Shown: positions 15,858 to 24,706, numbered from the stretch's first letter. The stretch: DNA of 36,431 nucleotides from an uncultured Peptoniphilus sp. (GCA_902489255.1 CABTZF010000017.1:1-36431); one strand, 5' to 3'. The notes: a model not told the origin generated them from the sequence alone. Program-made: numbers and translations.

Positions 15858-16184
15858 ATGTTTAATAATTTATCAGCATATATTCGCCCTATTGCATTAT
15901 CCTATATTTTAATCTATTTTCTTGATATTATTTTATTGAATATTACACTTAGTACAGAAAAGCATCTATATGAATATATAGACAAAAGAACTTACAAGTC
16001 CAAATATATAACATATATGTTGGCCTTTATTACATTGGCTACTTATGCTTATATATATGTGTATACTAATTTTGAAAGAGCATTCTTCCCTCCGTTTATA
16101 TTATTTACAATTTTGGTGTTTTTATGGTGTGGAAGAACAAAGAAAAAATTAAAAAAATATAGAGAAGATTATAAAGATAAATAA
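15858..16184 (+). CDS. Small membrane protein, function unknown
   Basis: About 108 residues with three likely membrane segments (around residues 10-28, 48-66 and 73-92) and a very basic cytosolic tail (TKKKLKKYREDYKDK). No family was recognised. An upstream GTG at 15843 is in frame but overlaps the AAGGAG ribosome site, so the ATG at 15858 is preferred, though its 14-nt spacing is long. A good promoter and a strong terminator flank it, so it is a transcribed single gene. Confidence 0.65.
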   Translation: MFNNLSAYIRPIALSYILIYFLDIILLNITLSTEKHLYEYIDKRTYKSKYITYMLAFITLATYAYIYVYTNFERAFFPPFILFTILVFLWCGRTKKKLKKYREDYKDK

Positions 16185-16186
16185 AA

Positions 16187-16225
16187 ATATCCGGTGTTCA
16201 AAGTTAATTTTGAACACCGGTATAT
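16187..16225. terminator. Bidirectional terminator between convergent genes
   Basis: A perfect inverted repeat, CCGGTGTTCAAA / TTTGAACACCGG (arms from 16191 and to 16220), has ATAT extensions on both sides. It lies between the plus-strand gene ending at 16184 and the minus-strand gene ending at 16237. Confidence 0.85.
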
Positions 16226-16236
16226 TATTAAAAATA

Positions 16237-16560
16237 TTATAATCTTATATAAGCATAACCTTCATTTTCTAACTTGGCTATTTTTGTAATTACTAAATTT
16301 TCAACCTTTACAAAATTAGGAAGTTCCGCTTCCAGAATATTATTTTTTTCCAAGGCTGTTTTCCCTATTATAAATTCTACCCTGGGATTATCAATTAAGC
16401 CGTGAAAATCTATCCCTGAATATTTCTTAAAAATTTCAGCAGCCTTTGACATACAAACTATGGCAACATCCGCATCAGGGATGGTATCTATAATATCCTT
16501 AGCATTAGCTAATGTATCTTCCCATTTTTCAACTTCTACAACATGGAATAAAACTTTCAT
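16237..16560 (-). CDS. DsrE-like family protein
   Basis: A 107-residue cytosolic protein with the alternating beta-alpha pattern of the DsrE/DsrF-like fold: MKVLFHVVEVEKW at the start, VAIVCMSKAAEIF in the middle with a single cysteine (about C36), and a C-terminal strand. Members with the conserved cysteine can relay sulfur, while many others have no known role. It has an AGAGGTG ribosome site and lies 51 nt after murJ on the same strand, so it may be cotranscribed. The family assignment is by pattern only. Confidence 0.65.
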   Translation of the reverse strand: MKVLFHVVEVEKWEDTLANAKDIIDTIPDADVAIVCMSKAAEIFKKYSGIDFHGLIDNPRVEFIIGKTALEKNNILEAELPNFVKVENLVITKIAKLENEGYAYIRL

Positions 16561-16611
16561 AATAGCACCTCTTTATTAAGATAATCAGATAATTTATATC
16601 TTATATATATA

Positions 16612-18126
16612 TTACCCGTTTTTCTTGAATTTAACAAACTTTTCAAGCAAAAATTTTATTTCCTTTACTTGAAAAATAATTATTAAAACTCCATAAATTA
16701 AGCCTGCACAAATTATCGTAACCAATAAAGCTAAATTTGAGCTCAATTTGTCTGATAAAGTTATAAATATAAATTTAGAAGAAATTGCCATTATAAGAGA
16801 TGCAATTAATATTTTGCCTAAATTTATAAGTAAATTTCTATCAAATATATTGCCAACTAATTTTTTGGAACTTCCAATAAAGCTAATGGCTCCAACAACA
16901 AAAGAAATTGTAGTTGCCAAGGCAAGTCCAACCAAACCCATAGATCTTGCAAGGATAAATGAAAGCACTATATTCACCAAAACAATCAAAAGCGAATTAA
17001 CCACAGGTTTTTTTGTATCATCAAGTGAATAATAAATTCTTGATAGAATTTCTCTAAAACCTATAGGAAAAACTCCAAGGGCATAATATTGCAAAACTCT
17101 TGCAATACTTACCGCATCATCCATATTAAGCTTTCCCCTCATAAATAAAAGCCTAACTATAGGAAGAGCAAAGGTAAACAAACCAAGACCCGCAGGAATT
17201 ACAAGCACAGACATTGTTGAAAGAGATTCTTTTGTAGATCCCCTAAGTCCTTGAAAATCTTTTACAGCTCCAAACTTTGCCATAGAAGGATAGACGGCTG
17301 TTATTATGGAAGTAACAACTATCCCCGTGACAAAAGATTGTAACTTATAAGCATAGTTTAAAATTGAAATTCCACCTTCAAAAACTTCAGATGCCAAAGA
17401 TTTTGATATCATAAAATTAATTTCTATAGCTGAAGATGATATGAGTATGGGTAGGATTAATTTTAATAATTTTTTTATATCCCTATCTTTAAAATTAATA
17501 ATTTTCTTGTGTCTATATCCTGATTTTTTTAAAGGTCTTATGAAAATAGCATATTGAAAGACAAAAGCCAGAAAAATTCCACAAGCCAAATAATTTATGC
17601 CCCATTTAGAACTAAGTCCTAAAAATATAATAATTATAACATTCATAATTATTGCATGAAGAACAGATATAATAAATTTATTATTAATTTGTAAATAAGC
17701 TTTGAATATTGAAAATACTGCTGTTGCGCTTACAGAAAGTAGGGCAGCTCTTGTTACAAAAACTGCTGTTTCCAATTTTTCATCCGAAAAGCCTTGAGCC
17801 ATTAACTTTACTAAAGGCCTTGCAAAAATTATGGCTAATAAAGAAATAATAAGGAAAATTAACCCAATAATATTAGATAAATTAGCAGTAAATTCATTAG
17901 CTTTTTCTTCACCTGCCTTAGCTTTTATATTATTAAAAGTCGGTATATAACCATTAGCAAGTGCTCCTGATATAACATTTGTAATCATCATAGGCAGAGA
18001 AAAGGCTACAAGAAAAATATCAGCTATATCTCCTTTGCCGAAAAAAAAGGCAAGAGCCTGTTCTCTTACCAGGCCAAAAACCTTTGAAATAATCGTTATT
18101 ATCATTAAAATATAAGAAGTTTTCAT
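16612..18126 (-). CDS. murJ: Lipid II flippase MurJ (MviN family)
   Basis: A 504-residue polytopic protein of the MOP superfamily with about 14 membrane helices. It moves lipid-linked peptidoglycan precursor to the outer face of the membrane. The N-terminal signature GLVREQALAFFFGKGDIADIF (about 18-38) includes the charged residues lining the cavity. Further family segments are YGVLII-type C-terminal helices and the repeated SxKAY/PSMAKFG-like loops. Length is standard for the family (about 500-520). Start supported by AAGGTG. Other MOP flippases are less likely, given the N-terminal signature. Confidence 0.93.
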   Translation of the reverse strand: MKTSYILMIITIISKVFGLVREQALAFFFGKGDIADIFLVAFSLPMMITNVISGALANGYIPTFNNIKAKAGEEKANEFTANLSNIIGLIFLIISLLAIIFARPLVKLMAQGFSDEKLETAVFVTRAALLSVSATAVFSIFKAYLQINNKFIISVLHAIIMNVIIIIFLGLSSKWGINYLACGIFLAFVFQYAIFIRPLKKSGYRHKKIINFKDRDIKKLLKLILPILISSSAIEINFMISKSLASEVFEGGISILNYAYKLQSFVTGIVVTSIITAVYPSMAKFGAVKDFQGLRGSTKESLSTMSVLVIPAGLGLFTFALPIVRLLFMRGKLNMDDAVSIARVLQYYALGVFPIGFREILSRIYYSLDDTKKPVVNSLLIVLVNIVLSFILARSMGLVGLALATTISFVVGAISFIGSSKKLVGNIFDRNLLINLGKILIASLIMAISSKFIFITLSDKLSSNLALLVTIICAGLIYGVLIIIFQVKEIKFLLEKFVKFKKNG

Positions 18127-18452
18127 TTTTTCACCTTATCCATTTTACCAAACTTAATATAGAAAAAAAAGAAATAATAAGATTTTTTTACTTTAATCTT
18201 ATTTAATACAAACCGGAAATTAACACAGAATAAAAAATCTAAAAACAAATTAAAATCATTGTATTTAGAAATGAATGCTATAACACATTATCCGATGTAA
18301 TAGAAAGATTGTTTAAAACCATAAATAAGATTACTAAAGAGAAAAGATAAAAATTACACATAATAGGGATTGTCTCTCACCCTATCGTTCAATTTGATAT
18401 TCGTATAATATATTGACTACTTTAACTTATTATTTATTTATCATTTTATGCG
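18127..18452. other. Intergenic region upstream of murJ with a possible gene remnant
   Basis: No intact gene. A plus-strand frame at 18246-18350 (34 codons, no start codon) ends in ERLFKTINKITKEKR and a stop. It is protein-like in composition but matches nothing I recognise. The rest is AT-rich spacer. Confidence 0.35.
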
Positions 18453-18481
18453 TTGATAATAATAATGTGATGTCTTATAAT
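18453..18481 (+). promoter_or_regulatory. Near-consensus promoter overlapped by a Fur-box-like sequence
   Basis: TTGATA (18453-18458) and perfect TATAAT (18476-18481) are 17 bp apart. Position 18454-18468 (TGATAATAATAATGT) matches 11 of 14 defined positions of the 7-1-7 Fur consensus TGATAATnATTATCA. No protein-coding gene follows on this strand. Confidence 0.55.
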
Positions 18482-18487
18482 TAACCT

Positions 18488-18598
18488 GGGAGACTTATCA
18501 TTTATTTAGAATTCTATCACTAATATTAAAGCCAAAACAAATTATTCTTATCCTAAATCCAGGGACTCTCATAAAGAAAGTCCCCGGATTTTTTTATT
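18488..18598 (+). ncRNA. Candidate small RNA convergent to the iron-uptake operon
   Basis: A transcript started about 7 nt after the TATAAT at 18476 would run about 110 nt. It contains no ATG-initiated reading frame of note and would end at the strong hairpin with T7 at 18555-18597. Its 3' end lies directly against the stop codon of the last gene of the iron operon, on the other strand. A Fur-box-like sequence sits in the promoter. This is inference from signals only: no known RNA family is recognised, and expression is unproven. Confidence 0.35.
18555..18597 (+). terminator. Strong plus-strand terminator at the 3' end of the iron operon
   Basis: AAATCC-AGGGACT pairs with AGTCCC-CGGATTT around a short loop, followed by TTTTTTTATTTT on the plus strand. 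On the minus strand the stem immediately follows the operon stop codon, but the trailing sequence (ATTTAGG) is a poor U tract. The hairpin is therefore best oriented for a plus-strand transcript, though it may also stop or protect the operon mRNA. Confidence 0.75.
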
Positions 18599-19801
18599 TT
18601 AATCATTATCTCTTTGCATCAACAATAATTCTTTTTTATTCATATTTTTAATTGCAAAAATTGATGATATTGGTCCTAAAATTGTTCCTAAAATTATAAC
18701 TATAATAAACATAATAACCAGAAGTAAAATATTAGGCCTTAAAAAGGGCATCTTAAGCATAGATGAAAAGGCATTGTTAAAACTAATACTTATTATAAAG
18801 GAGCTTATAGCCCCTATTAGAGCACCTTCCCCATTTATTAAAAGCGATTCAACTAAGATGATATCAGATAGCTTTTTCTTTGTTGCACCTAAAATTCTAA
18901 TAGTTGCAAATTCTCTTTTCCTTTCTTTTACTGAAAGGGTGTTGACAAGACTAAGAACAAAAAAGGCAAGAATCCAAATTAAAGCTATCAATAAATATAC
19001 ATAAACGAGCATATTTTTCGCTGAGTCTGAAACTTCTGTCATTATTTTCCTCGGCAAAAGCGGATAAACTTTTTCTCCCTTAAACTCTTCTTTAATTATT
19101 TTTTGAATTTCTCTTGGACTTGTATTCTTCTTAAGTTTAATCATAACTGAAGAAATATCATCTTTTTGTGCGATAGGATGATTAATTATTTTCCCATATT
19201 CTTTTGCCAGTCTATGAGTTTCTTCTATTGTCATAAAAACAGAATTGTCAAAGCCCATCCCTGTTTTTGCAAGTCTACCTCTTATTTCAAATTCCTGATT
19301 GAAAAATTTTACTTTATGATTAATAGTCCCCACAATATTAGCACCTACAACAACTTGTCCGGCTTTAATAGGAGATTTAATTTGCTTTTCAAGCCAAGGT
19401 TTTACACTAAAATCATCAGAAAAATCTATTCCTATTACCTGAATGGGAAAAGAACAGCAACCGGCAGAAAGTGTGGCAAGATAAACTTGAGCACAAGCTT
19501 TTTCAACTCCCGGCAAATCTTTAACTCTTCTTAATACATCCTTTTTAAAAAAGAAAGTGTTCGGTTCTCCTCTTAATATGGCTCCTGTAATTTTTGAATC
19601 GTAGCCTTCAGGAACAACGATAATATCCGCCCCCATCCTATCGGATAATGATTTCATACCGTTTTTTAAAGAAAAAATTATAAAAGAAGACATAAAAAGA
19701 ATAAAACTCAAAACTCCAACTAAGAATATTAGTGTATAGGATCTTGTCTTTTTATTTTTTATATTTTTTTTGGCTAAATTAAAAGTGTAAAGATTTTTCA
19801 T
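18599..19801 (-). CDS. FtsX/MacB-like ABC transporter permease (third of the iron operon)
   Basis: A 400-residue permease: one N-terminal membrane helix (about 22-45), a large extracytoplasmic MacB-type core domain (about 46-265), then three C-terminal helices (about 268-295, 318-342 and 355-385), the four-helix FtsX layout. The segment RKREFATIRILGATKKKLSDIILVES at the cytosolic side of the second helix is the coupling region to the ATPase. It overlaps the FMN-lipoprotein stop by 4 nt (ATGA) and ends the operon. It is likely to work with the ATPase encoded at 20223-20942 or 26706-27398. Its substrate is not shown. Confidence 0.9.
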   Translation of the reverse strand: MKNLYTFNLAKKNIKNKKTRSYTLIFLVGVLSFILFMSSFIIFSLKNGMKSLSDRMGADIIVVPEGYDSKITGAILRGEPNTFFFKKDVLRRVKDLPGVEKACAQVYLATLSAGCCSFPIQVIGIDFSDDFSVKPWLEKQIKSPIKAGQVVVGANIVGTINHKVKFFNQEFEIRGRLAKTGMGFDNSVFMTIEETHRLAKEYGKIINHPIAQKDDISSVMIKLKKNTSPREIQKIIKEEFKGEKVYPLLPRKIMTEVSDSAKNMLVYVYLLIALIWILAFFVLSLVNTLSVKERKREFATIRILGATKKKLSDIILVESLLINGEGALIGAISSFIISISFNNAFSSMLKMPFLRPNILLLVIMFIIVIILGTILGPISSIFAIKNMNKKELLLMQRDND

Positions 19802-20226
19802 TGTTTTGCTTGGTCAAGGGCAATATCACAGGCTTCTATAAATTGTGTGTAGGATTCAGTTGCTCCTGATATTACATCAACAGCTTCAGGGCTTCCCTTT
19901 TTTACCAATTCATCAGGATAAGATTTTGCAAGATTTATTGCTTGTTGGGCTATTTTATACAAACCCTCGTTTTGACTTTGTCCATAAGTTTCATCCTTTT
20001 CTTTGCCGTCATTATCTATATTCTCCATAATTGCAGATTCTATTTTTGAATCTTTAACTATAATTTCTACTTTTATATAGCCTCCCCTGTCATCTTTTGA
20101 TGACTGGCCGGTGTAAGTTCCATCTTTATAGGCTACGGCTAAACTTTTATCTTTTTCCTGACTTCCGCAAGCTACAAGATTTAACCCTATAAGTACAATT
20201 AAAAAAATACTTAAAATTTTTTTCAT
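19798..20226 (-). CDS. FMN-binding-domain lipoprotein
   Basis: A 142-residue exported protein. The signal peptide has lipobox LVAC (C20). The mature part is one FMN_bind domain with start YKDGTYTGQSSKDDRGGYI and C-terminal motif DVISGATES (D117, S120-T123). In related domains the threonine of SGAT is covalently loaded with FMN by ApbE outside the cytosol. No apbE gene is in the window. Within an iron-uptake operon the likely role is one-electron transfer, for example reducing ferric iron or the partner iron-binding proteins, but this is inferred. It overlaps the ATPase stop and the next permease start by 4 nt each. Confidence 0.88.
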   Translation of the reverse strand: MKKILSIFLIVLIGLNLVACGSQEKDKSLAVAYKDGTYTGQSSKDDRGGYIKVEIIVKDSKIESAIMENIDNDGKEKDETYGQSQNEGLYKIAQQAINLAKSYPDELVKKGSPEAVDVISGATESYTQFIEACDIALDQAKQ

Positions 20227-20942
20227 ATAAACTCCTTTAATTTTTCATCTTCTATTATCAAATTTTTTGCCGGTCTTTGCCTTTTCATCTTTTGCTCATT
20301 AGTAATTTTTCCATGTTCTAATGTAATCATTCTTTCAGACTCTTCACCAACTTCAGGATCGTGAGTAACTACAATAATAGTTGAGCCGGCATTATGCAGC
20401 TTTTCAAAAATATCTAAAACTATATATTCATTCTTTTCATCCAAATTGCCGGTCGGTTCATCAGCCAAAAGTATTGTAGGGTGATTTATTAGAGCTCTGG
20501 CTATACATACTCTTTGTTGTTCCCCACCTGATAATTGGTTGGGTAAGTGCTTTGCTCTTTCTCCTAATCCCACAGCTTTTAAAGCTTCCATAGCTTCTTC
20601 CGCATCAGGCATTGAATGATAATATTGAGCCATCATAACATTTTCTAAAGCTGTTAAATAATTCACCAAATGAAATTGCTGGAAAATAAGTCCTATCTTA
20701 TCTCTTCTAATAACAGTAAGCTCTTTTGGAGATTTTTTTGCTATATCTTCACCCCCCAAAATAACTTCCCCCATTGAAGGCTTATCCATAGCTCCTATTA
20801 TATTCATAAGTGTAGTTTTTCCTGAACCGGAAGGACCCATTATAGAAATCCATTCTCCCTTTTCAACTGTTAAATTAATATTATCAAGAGCTTTTAAATC
20901 TCCATAAATTTTTGAAACATCTACAAGTTTTAATATATCCAT
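20223..20942 (-). CDS. ABC transporter ATPase (MacB/LolD-type)
   Basis: A 239-residue cytosolic ATPase. Walker A GPSGSGKTT lies near 36-44, the Q-loop is FQQFHL, the signature LSGGEQQRV lies near 137-145, and Walker B ILLADEPTGNLD and the H-loop VVTHD follow. It closely resembles ATPases that power FtsX/MacB mechanotransmission permeases rather than classical importers. A 25-residue basic then acidic tail follows the domain. The gene sits 11 nt after two FtsX-like permease genes and overlaps the FMN-lipoprotein, so it should energise these permeases. Confidence 0.95.
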   Translation of the reverse strand: MDILKLVDVSKIYGDLKALDNINLTVEKGEWISIMGPSGSGKTTLMNIIGAMDKPSMGEVILGGEDIAKKSPKELTVIRRDKIGLIFQQFHLVNYLTALENVMMAQYYHSMPDAEEAMEALKAVGLGERAKHLPNQLSGGEQQRVCIARALINHPTILLADEPTGNLDEKNEYIVLDIFEKLHNAGSTIIVVTHDPEVGEESERMITLEHGKITNEQKMKRQRPAKNLIIEDEKLKEFI

Positions 20943-20953
20943 AAAAATCCTTT

Positions 20954-22102
20954 CTATTCTCCACGTAGCACTAAAGCCGGATCAATATCCACAGTCTTGG
21001 ATACCGGTATAAGTGATGCAACTATAGTTATTATTACGCAAATAATAATTGTTAAAGGCACTAAAAAAGGTAAAAAACTTACTTTTCTTGCGAATACCGA
21101 AATGCTGACCCTATTTGCAAATAAATATCCCAAAATAACTCCCAATAGTCCTCCTAAGATTCCAAGAAATGCACCTTCACCCAAAAAATCTACAACTACC
21201 GAAGCATTTGTTGCTCCTAAGGCTTTTTTCAAACCTATTTCCTTACGTCTTTCAGTTACTACCGCCATCATTGTCGTTGATACACATATCATCATGATAA
21301 ATAAAACTATAATTGTAACAATTAATACAAGAGCTTGTAATTTATTAAGAACAATATCCTGAGATGCAGTTACTCTCTTAACCATTTGCGGTGTCAGGGA
21401 TTGGTCTTTATTTGAAATTTCATTAACTATTTTTGAAAGTTCACCTTGTTCAGCTTCAATAGAATATTCCACCACGTCATAATTATTATCTTTTACAAGC
21501 CCTGAAATATCCTCTACGCTCATAAATATCAGTTCTTCTTCCTTGCCTCCTGTTGTTACAACTCCACTGACAATAAAGTTTGTATCTGTTGACCCCTCGC
21601 CATGAACCTTGGGCGTATTAATAACTATTTTATCGCCTTCCTTCAAATCTAAAGCTTTAGAAATTTCATTTCCTATTAAAACTTCTCTTGATTTTTTAGG
21701 CCAAGTTCCATCAATTAGCCAATAGGGAGAATTCTCTTTTGCTCCTTTTAAATTAGTCCCGGCAAGCATATATGGCTGTTCATTAATTTTTGCATTAGTA
21801 TAAATATAAGGAGCAACTCCTACAAGCTTATCCTTAGGAATTATAGCGTTGATTTCTTCCAACTGATCTGAACTTATTTTTTTATCAGGATCTGTCGGAA
21901 TCACTAACATATTAGCCCCATAAGAACGAAATTCTTTTCCCATCTGTCTGGGAATATCATAATAAATTGTTACTAATCCTGAAAGTATTGTTGCCCCCAT
22001 AGCAATAGCTAAAAGAGCAGTAAACATTCTGGCTCGTCTTCTCGCTAAGGATGTCATAATCATTTTCAGATAAAATGTTTCTTTGTTTTTTTTACCTTCC
22101 AT
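20954..22102 (-). CDS. FtsX/MacB-like ABC transporter permease (second)
   Basis: A 382-residue permease with an N-terminal membrane helix (about 26-48), an extracytoplasmic domain (about 49-255), and three further helices (about 258-285, 308-330 and 340-368). The coupling segment TERRKEIGLKKALGATNASVV is typical of FtsX-domain permeases. It overlaps the preceding permease by 11 nt. The two differ enough in the extracytoplasmic domain to suggest a heteromeric pair. In known P19-type clusters such permeases accompany FTR1 and P19, but their exact task is unsettled. Confidence 0.92.
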   Translation of the reverse strand: MEGKKNKETFYLKMIMTSLARRRARMFTALLAIAMGATILSGLVTIYYDIPRQMGKEFRSYGANMLVIPTDPDKKISSDQLEEINAIIPKDKLVGVAPYIYTNAKINEQPYMLAGTNLKGAKENSPYWLIDGTWPKKSREVLIGNEISKALDLKEGDKIVINTPKVHGEGSTDTNFIVSGVVTTGGKEEELIFMSVEDISGLVKDNNYDVVEYSIEAEQGELSKIVNEISNKDQSLTPQMVKRVTASQDIVLNKLQALVLIVTIIVLFIMMICVSTTMMAVVTERRKEIGLKKALGATNASVVVDFLGEGAFLGILGGLLGVILGYLFANRVSISVFARKVSFLPFLVPLTIIICVIITIVASLIPVSKTVDIDPALVLRGE

Positions 22103-23375
22103 GTAGGACCTCCGTTGGGTTTAATTTTAAAAGATATTTAATTGCAGGTATCGAACCTAAAACTGTAACTAAAATTATTAAAATAGAAACTATTGGAACT
22201 ACCATTGCAGTTGGAGTGATTGCTGAACCGAATACGGTAAGGCCGATTACTTGAGTAAGTAAAAGTCCGACACCATATCCTACCGCTGTGCCGAATATTG
22301 CAGTAATTATAATTTCTACAAGTATAATACCGATTATTCTTCCATTGGACGCTCCTATAGCTTTTTGTAGACCAATTTCATTACTTCTTTCCATAACAGA
22401 AGCAGTAATTAAATTTGAAATCCCAAGACCTGAACCAATTAGAGTTAAAACAGTTATTAAAACCATAAGTAAGGTTGTCTTATTCAAAATATCCCCTTCA
22501 CTTTCGGCAACTTGGCGTATAGGTTTTGCAACAGAATCAGTCATAACTTCTGTTATTTGATAACAAATCGCTGATACATAGGCTGTGCAGTACCAAACTT
22601 CCCATTCCTTTACTGTTAAAGAAAGAGGATTTTTTGCAGCTTTCCTTGCCAAATCATTGTCCGGAGTTGTTAGTGCTGAAACCTCAACTTTATTAACTAC
22701 ACCCTTAACTCCTGCAAATTTTTGTGCCAGGTCTAAAGTTGCATAAATATATGAATCTTCATCTGAACCTGAAGAAAATATTCCTTTAACTTTTACTTTC
22801 TTACTTAAATTATTACTTTTTAAGTTTAGTGTGTCCCCAACTTTAATTCCATTCCTATCAGCAAAAATTTTACCCAGCATTACTTTATCAGTATCTTTTT
22901 CTTCAAGCCATTCTCCTTGAACTTCCCACCAATTTTTTAGCCTTATCATTCCTGTATTAATAGATTCTCCTGTCGGCAAATCCATATGTTTGTTAAACCA
23001 TGTACCAACAACCTTTGTATGCTTGCTACTATCATTTACAGAAACCCAAGTATTTAGATATGGTGTATAATCTACGATATTAAAAGCCCAAAAAATTGTT
23101 TTTATATTTGGGAGCTCTTCCTCTTTTAAAAATTTTTGAACTTGACCTTCCTTATCTTGCATTCCGTAAAGATCATCAAGAAGGGAAGCTTCTTTAGGCA
23201 AAACATTTATATTTGCCCCATATGTTTTTAATTCCTGATTAACTTTATCTCCCACACCCAACATTGTATTTAACATTGATGTAGCAAGTGAGGCTCCAAG
23301 AGCAACAGTAAAGGCAATAAGAATCATTTTACCCTTTTGTCTGAAAAGTGCTCCTTTAACTATTCTCCAAAACAT
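22092..23375 (-). CDS. FtsX/MacB-like ABC transporter permease (first)
   Basis: A 427-residue permease: N-terminal helix (about 15-38), the largest extracytoplasmic domain of the three (about 40-300), then three C-terminal helices (about 303-328, 350-375 and 388-412). The cytosolic coupling segment is MERSNEIGLQKAIGASNGRI. It starts 11 nt after the DUF2318 gene with a good AGGAGG site and overlaps the next permease. It ends in NPTEVLHGR, a common FtsX-permease terminus. Confidence 0.92.
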   Translation of the reverse strand: MFWRIVKGALFRQKGKMILIAFTVALGASLATSMLNTMLGVGDKVNQELKTYGANINVLPKEASLLDDLYGMQDKEGQVQKFLKEEELPNIKTIFWAFNIVDYTPYLNTWVSVNDSSKHTKVVGTWFNKHMDLPTGESINTGMIRLKNWWEVQGEWLEEKDTDKVMLGKIFADRNGIKVGDTLNLKSNNLSKKVKVKGIFSSGSDEDSYIYATLDLAQKFAGVKGVVNKVEVSALTTPDNDLARKAAKNPLSLTVKEWEVWYCTAYVSAICYQITEVMTDSVAKPIRQVAESEGDILNKTTLLMVLITVLTLIGSGLGISNLITASVMERSNEIGLQKAIGASNGRIIGIILVEIIITAIFGTAVGYGVGLLLTQVIGLTVFGSAITPTAMVVPIVSILIILVTVLGSIPAIKYLLKLNPTEVLHGR

Positions 23376-23386
23376 ATACCCTCCTC

Positions 23387-24610
23387 CTACTTAAATACAT
23401 AACTTAAAGCATCCAAATCTTTAGGCTCTATTTTAATTTTTTCGTCATGAACAATATAAGGAAAAGGTATTGGATTGCAACCACCTGCAAAACCAATAGT
23501 ACCTCTATTCATAACAACATCGCACAACTTGCAAATTACATCATCGCCCCTTTCAAAGTATCCTGAAGGTCCGCATATTTCACAAGCGTCAAGAACAACT
23601 CCATAAGAGCCCTCCGATTTTTTAATTGCAAAAAATCTCATTTCAATTCCATCTTTTGCCTTATAAATATATCTGTGCAGGTGCATATCTTCAAGTAAAC
23701 TTAAAGGTATAACTATCATTCCATCCTTTACTTCATATTCTTCCGGCGGGGAAAGGGCCTGCTCTCTATTAGCATAAGCTTTTCCAAATGTTAAAGACAA
23801 GCCATTAATCAAAAAAATCACAATAAAAAAAACTGCCCAATGCCTATTTTTTTTCATTCTATATTTAATCTTTCTTAGTTGGGCATTATTTTCATATTTT
23901 TCGTTAATTTTTTTATTTTGTCTATATAAAATAAGAGGAATTGCAATCATAATAACCATAGTTATGAATATGAATATATTCTCATGATTTGCTATAAAAG
24001 CAATAAGTCTAAAAAAGTTTACATTTCTGGGAATAATTCCTTTGGAATAAAATCTCTGTATAATAAGATTAAATTGACTTATACCACTAACAAAAAGAGA
24101 TAAAAATACTATTACTCTTAACTTATCGCTTTGTAATTTAATAGATGTTTTATATATTACAAGTGCTGATAAAACCATCATTATTATTCCAAACACAAAA
24201 CCAAGTATTCTGAATAAAACCAAAGTTGATACAGCACTTTCTCCATAATAAACAAATTTATTTGATTCATTAAATATAGAAGGTAAATAATAAAAACAAA
24301 GTCCTACAATATAGACAATTACAGAAATAGATATAGCTCTGTCATAAAGCACTTTGTTTATTTTGTTTTCAAATATAATAAAAACTAATATTAAAAATAG
24401 TGAGATAACAATGGGCACCATTGACCAAAAACTCAATTCAGTTTTATTTATGAAATTAGGAATACTCCTGACAAATATTGAAATTCCTGCAGCAATGAGT
24501 CCCAAAATAAAAGAACTTATAATTACATAATTTTTATATTTACTGTTTTTAGAAGTATAAAAGGCAAGTATTAGGGAAATCAGTAAAGAAAATACAATTC
24601 CGGCCTCCAT
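23387..24610 (-). CDS. DUF2318 membrane protein with CxxC pairs (probable Fe-S or metal centre)
   Basis: A 407-residue protein with about eight membrane helices across residues 1-280, then an extracytoplasmic C-terminal DUF2318 domain. The domain carries CEIC (C343, C346), CKLC (C360, C363) and C378 in FAGGCNP. Such cysteine pairs could hold an iron-sulfur cluster or metal and suit electron transfer to imported iron. DUF2318 genes regularly accompany FTR1 and P19 genes, for example in the Campylobacter jejuni Cj1658-Cj1663 region. The start ATG has only a weak ribosome site; a GAGGGG lies over 30 nt upstream and no better in-frame start exists. Confidence 0.9.
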   Translation of the reverse strand: MEAGIVFSLLISLILAFYTSKNSKYKNYVIISSFILGLIAAGISIFVRSIPNFINKTELSFWSMVPIVISLFLILVFIIFENKINKVLYDRAISISVIVYIVGLCFYYLPSIFNESNKFVYYGESAVSTLVLFRILGFVFGIIMMVLSALVIYKTSIKLQSDKLRVIVFLSLFVSGISQFNLIIQRFYSKGIIPRNVNFFRLIAFIANHENIFIFITMVIMIAIPLILYRQNKKINEKYENNAQLRKIKYRMKKNRHWAVFFIVIFLINGLSLTFGKAYANREQALSPPEEYEVKDGMIVIPLSLLEDMHLHRYIYKAKDGIEMRFFAIKKSEGSYGVVLDACEICGPSGYFERGDDVICKLCDVVMNRGTIGFAGGCNPIPFPYIVHDEKIKIEPKDLDALSYVFK

Positions 24611-24660
24611 AACTTTAATAAAAATTTTTAAAATAATTTCACCCCTCTATAAACACATAT

Positions 24661-24682
24661 AAGGGGAATAAAAATTCCCCTT
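24661..24682 (-). other. Intercistronic hairpin between P19 and DUF2318 genes
   Basis: A perfect 9-bp stem AAGGGGAAT / ATTCCCCTT with a 4-nt loop lies in the only sizeable gap (96 nt) of the iron operon. It is not followed by a U tract, so mRNA processing or protection of the upstream P19 message is more likely than full termination. This would raise P19 and FTR1 over the permeases. Confidence 0.55.
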
Positions 24683-24706
24683 GTGAAATGTTAAAATTTC
24701 AAAATC

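Noticed and set aside
18246..18350. Plus-strand 34-codon frame ending ERLFKTINKITKEKR
   Set aside because: It has no start codon, no ribosome site and no recognised family; a gene remnant is possible but unsupported.
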